Origin: Neisseria sp. MVDL19-042950
Lineage (GTDB): Bacteria; Pseudomonadota; Gammaproteobacteria; Burkholderiales; Neisseriaceae
Length of the DNA stretch: 64,000 nt
NCBI RefSeq assembly: GCF_030504625.1
Contig: NZ_JAUKWH010000009.1
Coordinates: 39,307-103,306 of the forward strand
Direction: 5' to 3'
Within the stretch, counting starts at the first letter, position 1, and each line of letters opens with the position of its first letter. Below, piece by piece: positions 62,876 through 64,000 of the stretch. The notes beneath the pieces were generated by a model. That model worked only from the letters and a program-made list of their open reading frames with translations, had not been told where the DNA came from and made no database searches. The position numbers were made by a program, and so were the translations under genes.

Positions 62876-62901
62876 ACACATTTTCAGACGGCCTCAACAT
62901 C

Positions 62902-62981
62902 ATAGCAAATCAACTTAAAAAATAACTCGGGCCAAACCCGAGTACGGCAAACCATCATAAAAGCCAAGTTTATTTGCCATA
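62902..62981. repeat. Short (80-bp) deletion derivative of the MITE-like element
   Basis: ATAGCAAATCAACTT ... AAGTTTATTTGCCATA: both element ends with the middle missing. Confidence 0.5.
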
Positions 62982-63067
62982 TGCAGAGGCCGTCTGAAAA
63001 CCGCCTTTTAGAAACAAGCCCATACCCTTTGAAAACCGCTTTCTCTGATTTGAATTAGGAGCTTAAC

Positions 63068-63688
63068 ATGAATCCACGCGACATCCTCACCGCAGGAGCA
63101 GTTGTTCCCGTAATGGCGATTGACGACATCAGCACCGCCGTCGATCTGGCACACGCCCTCGTAGAAGGCGGCATCCCCACACTGGAAATTACCCTGCGCA
63201 CCCCCGCAGGCATCGAAGCCATCCGACTGATTAAAAAAGAAGTCCCCAACGCCATCGTCGGTGCCGGCACCGTAATTAACGGCGAACAACTCAAAGCCGT
63301 AGAAGATGCAGGCGCAGTATTCGCCATCAGCCCCGGCTTCAACATCAACTTCGCCAAAGCCGCCCAACAAAGCAGCATTGCCGTTATCCCCGGCATCGCC
63401 ACCCCCGGCGAACTGATGCTTGCACTGGAGCACGGCATCGACACCATGAAACTCTTCCCCGCCGAAGTCGTGGATGGCAAAAACATGCTCAAAGCACTAT
63501 ACGGCCCCTTCCCACAAGTAAAATTCTGCCCCACCGGCGGCATCAGCCTTGAAACCGCACCCGATTACCTGAAACTGCCCAACGTATTATGTGTAGGCGG
63601 CTCATGGCTCACCCCCAAAGACGCAGTTCAAAACAAAGACTGGGCAACCATCACCCTCTTGGCCAAAGAAGCCGCTGCATTGAAATAA
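63068..63688 (+). CDS. eda: KDPG/KHG aldolase
   Basis: VVPVMAIDDISTAVDLAHALVEGGIPTLEITLRTPAGIEAIRLI; GAGTVING; KLFPAE. Confidence 0.96.
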   Translation: MNPRDILTAGAVVPVMAIDDISTAVDLAHALVEGGIPTLEITLRTPAGIEAIRLIKKEVPNAIVGAGTVINGEQLKAVEDAGAVFAISPGFNINFAKAAQQSSIAVIPGIATPGELMLALEHGIDTMKLFPAEVVDGKNMLKALYGPFPQVKFCPTGGISLETAPDYLKLPNVLCVGGSWLTPKDAVQNKDWATITLLAKEAAALK

Positions 63689-63712
63689 CGATTTTTTGAT
63701 TTCAAAGATAAA

Positions 63713-63752
63713 AAGGCCGTCTGAAAAGCTCACTTAACTTTTCAGACGGCCT
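63713..63752. terminator. Inverted DUS pair downstream of eda
   Basis: AAGGCCGTCTGAAAAGCTCACTTAACTTTTCAGACGGCCT. Confidence 0.8.
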
Positions 63753-63856
63753 CAATTGTTAGACTTTAAATGCTTTATCTAGCTAAACTTTGCTGCCGAT
63801 TGCATCAATACCGTTGCCGGCAAACTATTGTAATGTAATTGAACATACCGGCTTCC

Positions 63857-64000
63857 TTAATTTGATAACAGGCGGTAAATCATATTGCCCAAGGCATCGT
63901 AGGTGTATTCGGTGCCGTTGTATTCCTCGAGGCGGTTGCCTTTGCCGATGTTGCGGCCTTTCAGACGGCCGGTGTGATGCCTGTCTGAAAGGTTTTCAGG
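63857..64000 (-). CDS. RHS-repeat protein, C-terminal end (gene continues beyond the window)
   Basis: Minus-strand frame open from the window edge: PENLSDRHHTGRLKGRNIGKGNRLEEYNGTEYTYDALGNMIYRLLSN*; RHS/YD motif YTYDALGNMIYR. Confidence 0.75.
   Translation of the reverse strand, partial: PENLSDRHHTGRLKGRNIGKGNRLEEYNGTEYTYDALGNMIYRLLSN

Overview
The window is a contiguous chromosomal segment from a Neisseria-type betaproteobacterium. The AG-dialect DNA uptake sequence AGGCCGTCTGAA recurs throughout, often as inverted pairs acting as intergenic terminators. Most genes are housekeeping: cls, nhaA, hemE/hemY/hemX/hemD, rpiA, ispF, recX, gph, uhpT-like, exbD/exbB/tonB, nsrR-hemerythrin-nnrS, argC, erpA, dld, trxA, yejF/E/B, rpmE2/rpmJ2, slyD-like, 5'-nucleotidase, pepA, lptF/lptG, hemH, nhaC, gluP, pgi-hexR-glk-pgl-zwf and edd-eda, plus tRNA-Arg(ACG) and tRNA-Glu(TTC). 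Accessory features include a decayed IS30-family element with recognisable terminal inverted repeats, an AT-rich two-gene islet (PD-(D/E)XK nuclease plus unknown partner) between yejE and yejF, an orphan vgrG + DUF2169 pair, and an RHS-repeat gene tail at the right edge. Items I would follow up first: the yejE/yejF islet; a family of about 150-bp MITE-like elements (two full copies, one 80-bp deletion derivative); an unannotated 43-aa membrane microprotein between exbB and tonB; a DnaQ-type exonuclease fused to what looks like a catalytically dead GIY-YIG domain; and the octad-repeat VgrG with no visible effector. No clear, wholly new multi-gene system was found. Family names come from reading the translations; no searches were run.
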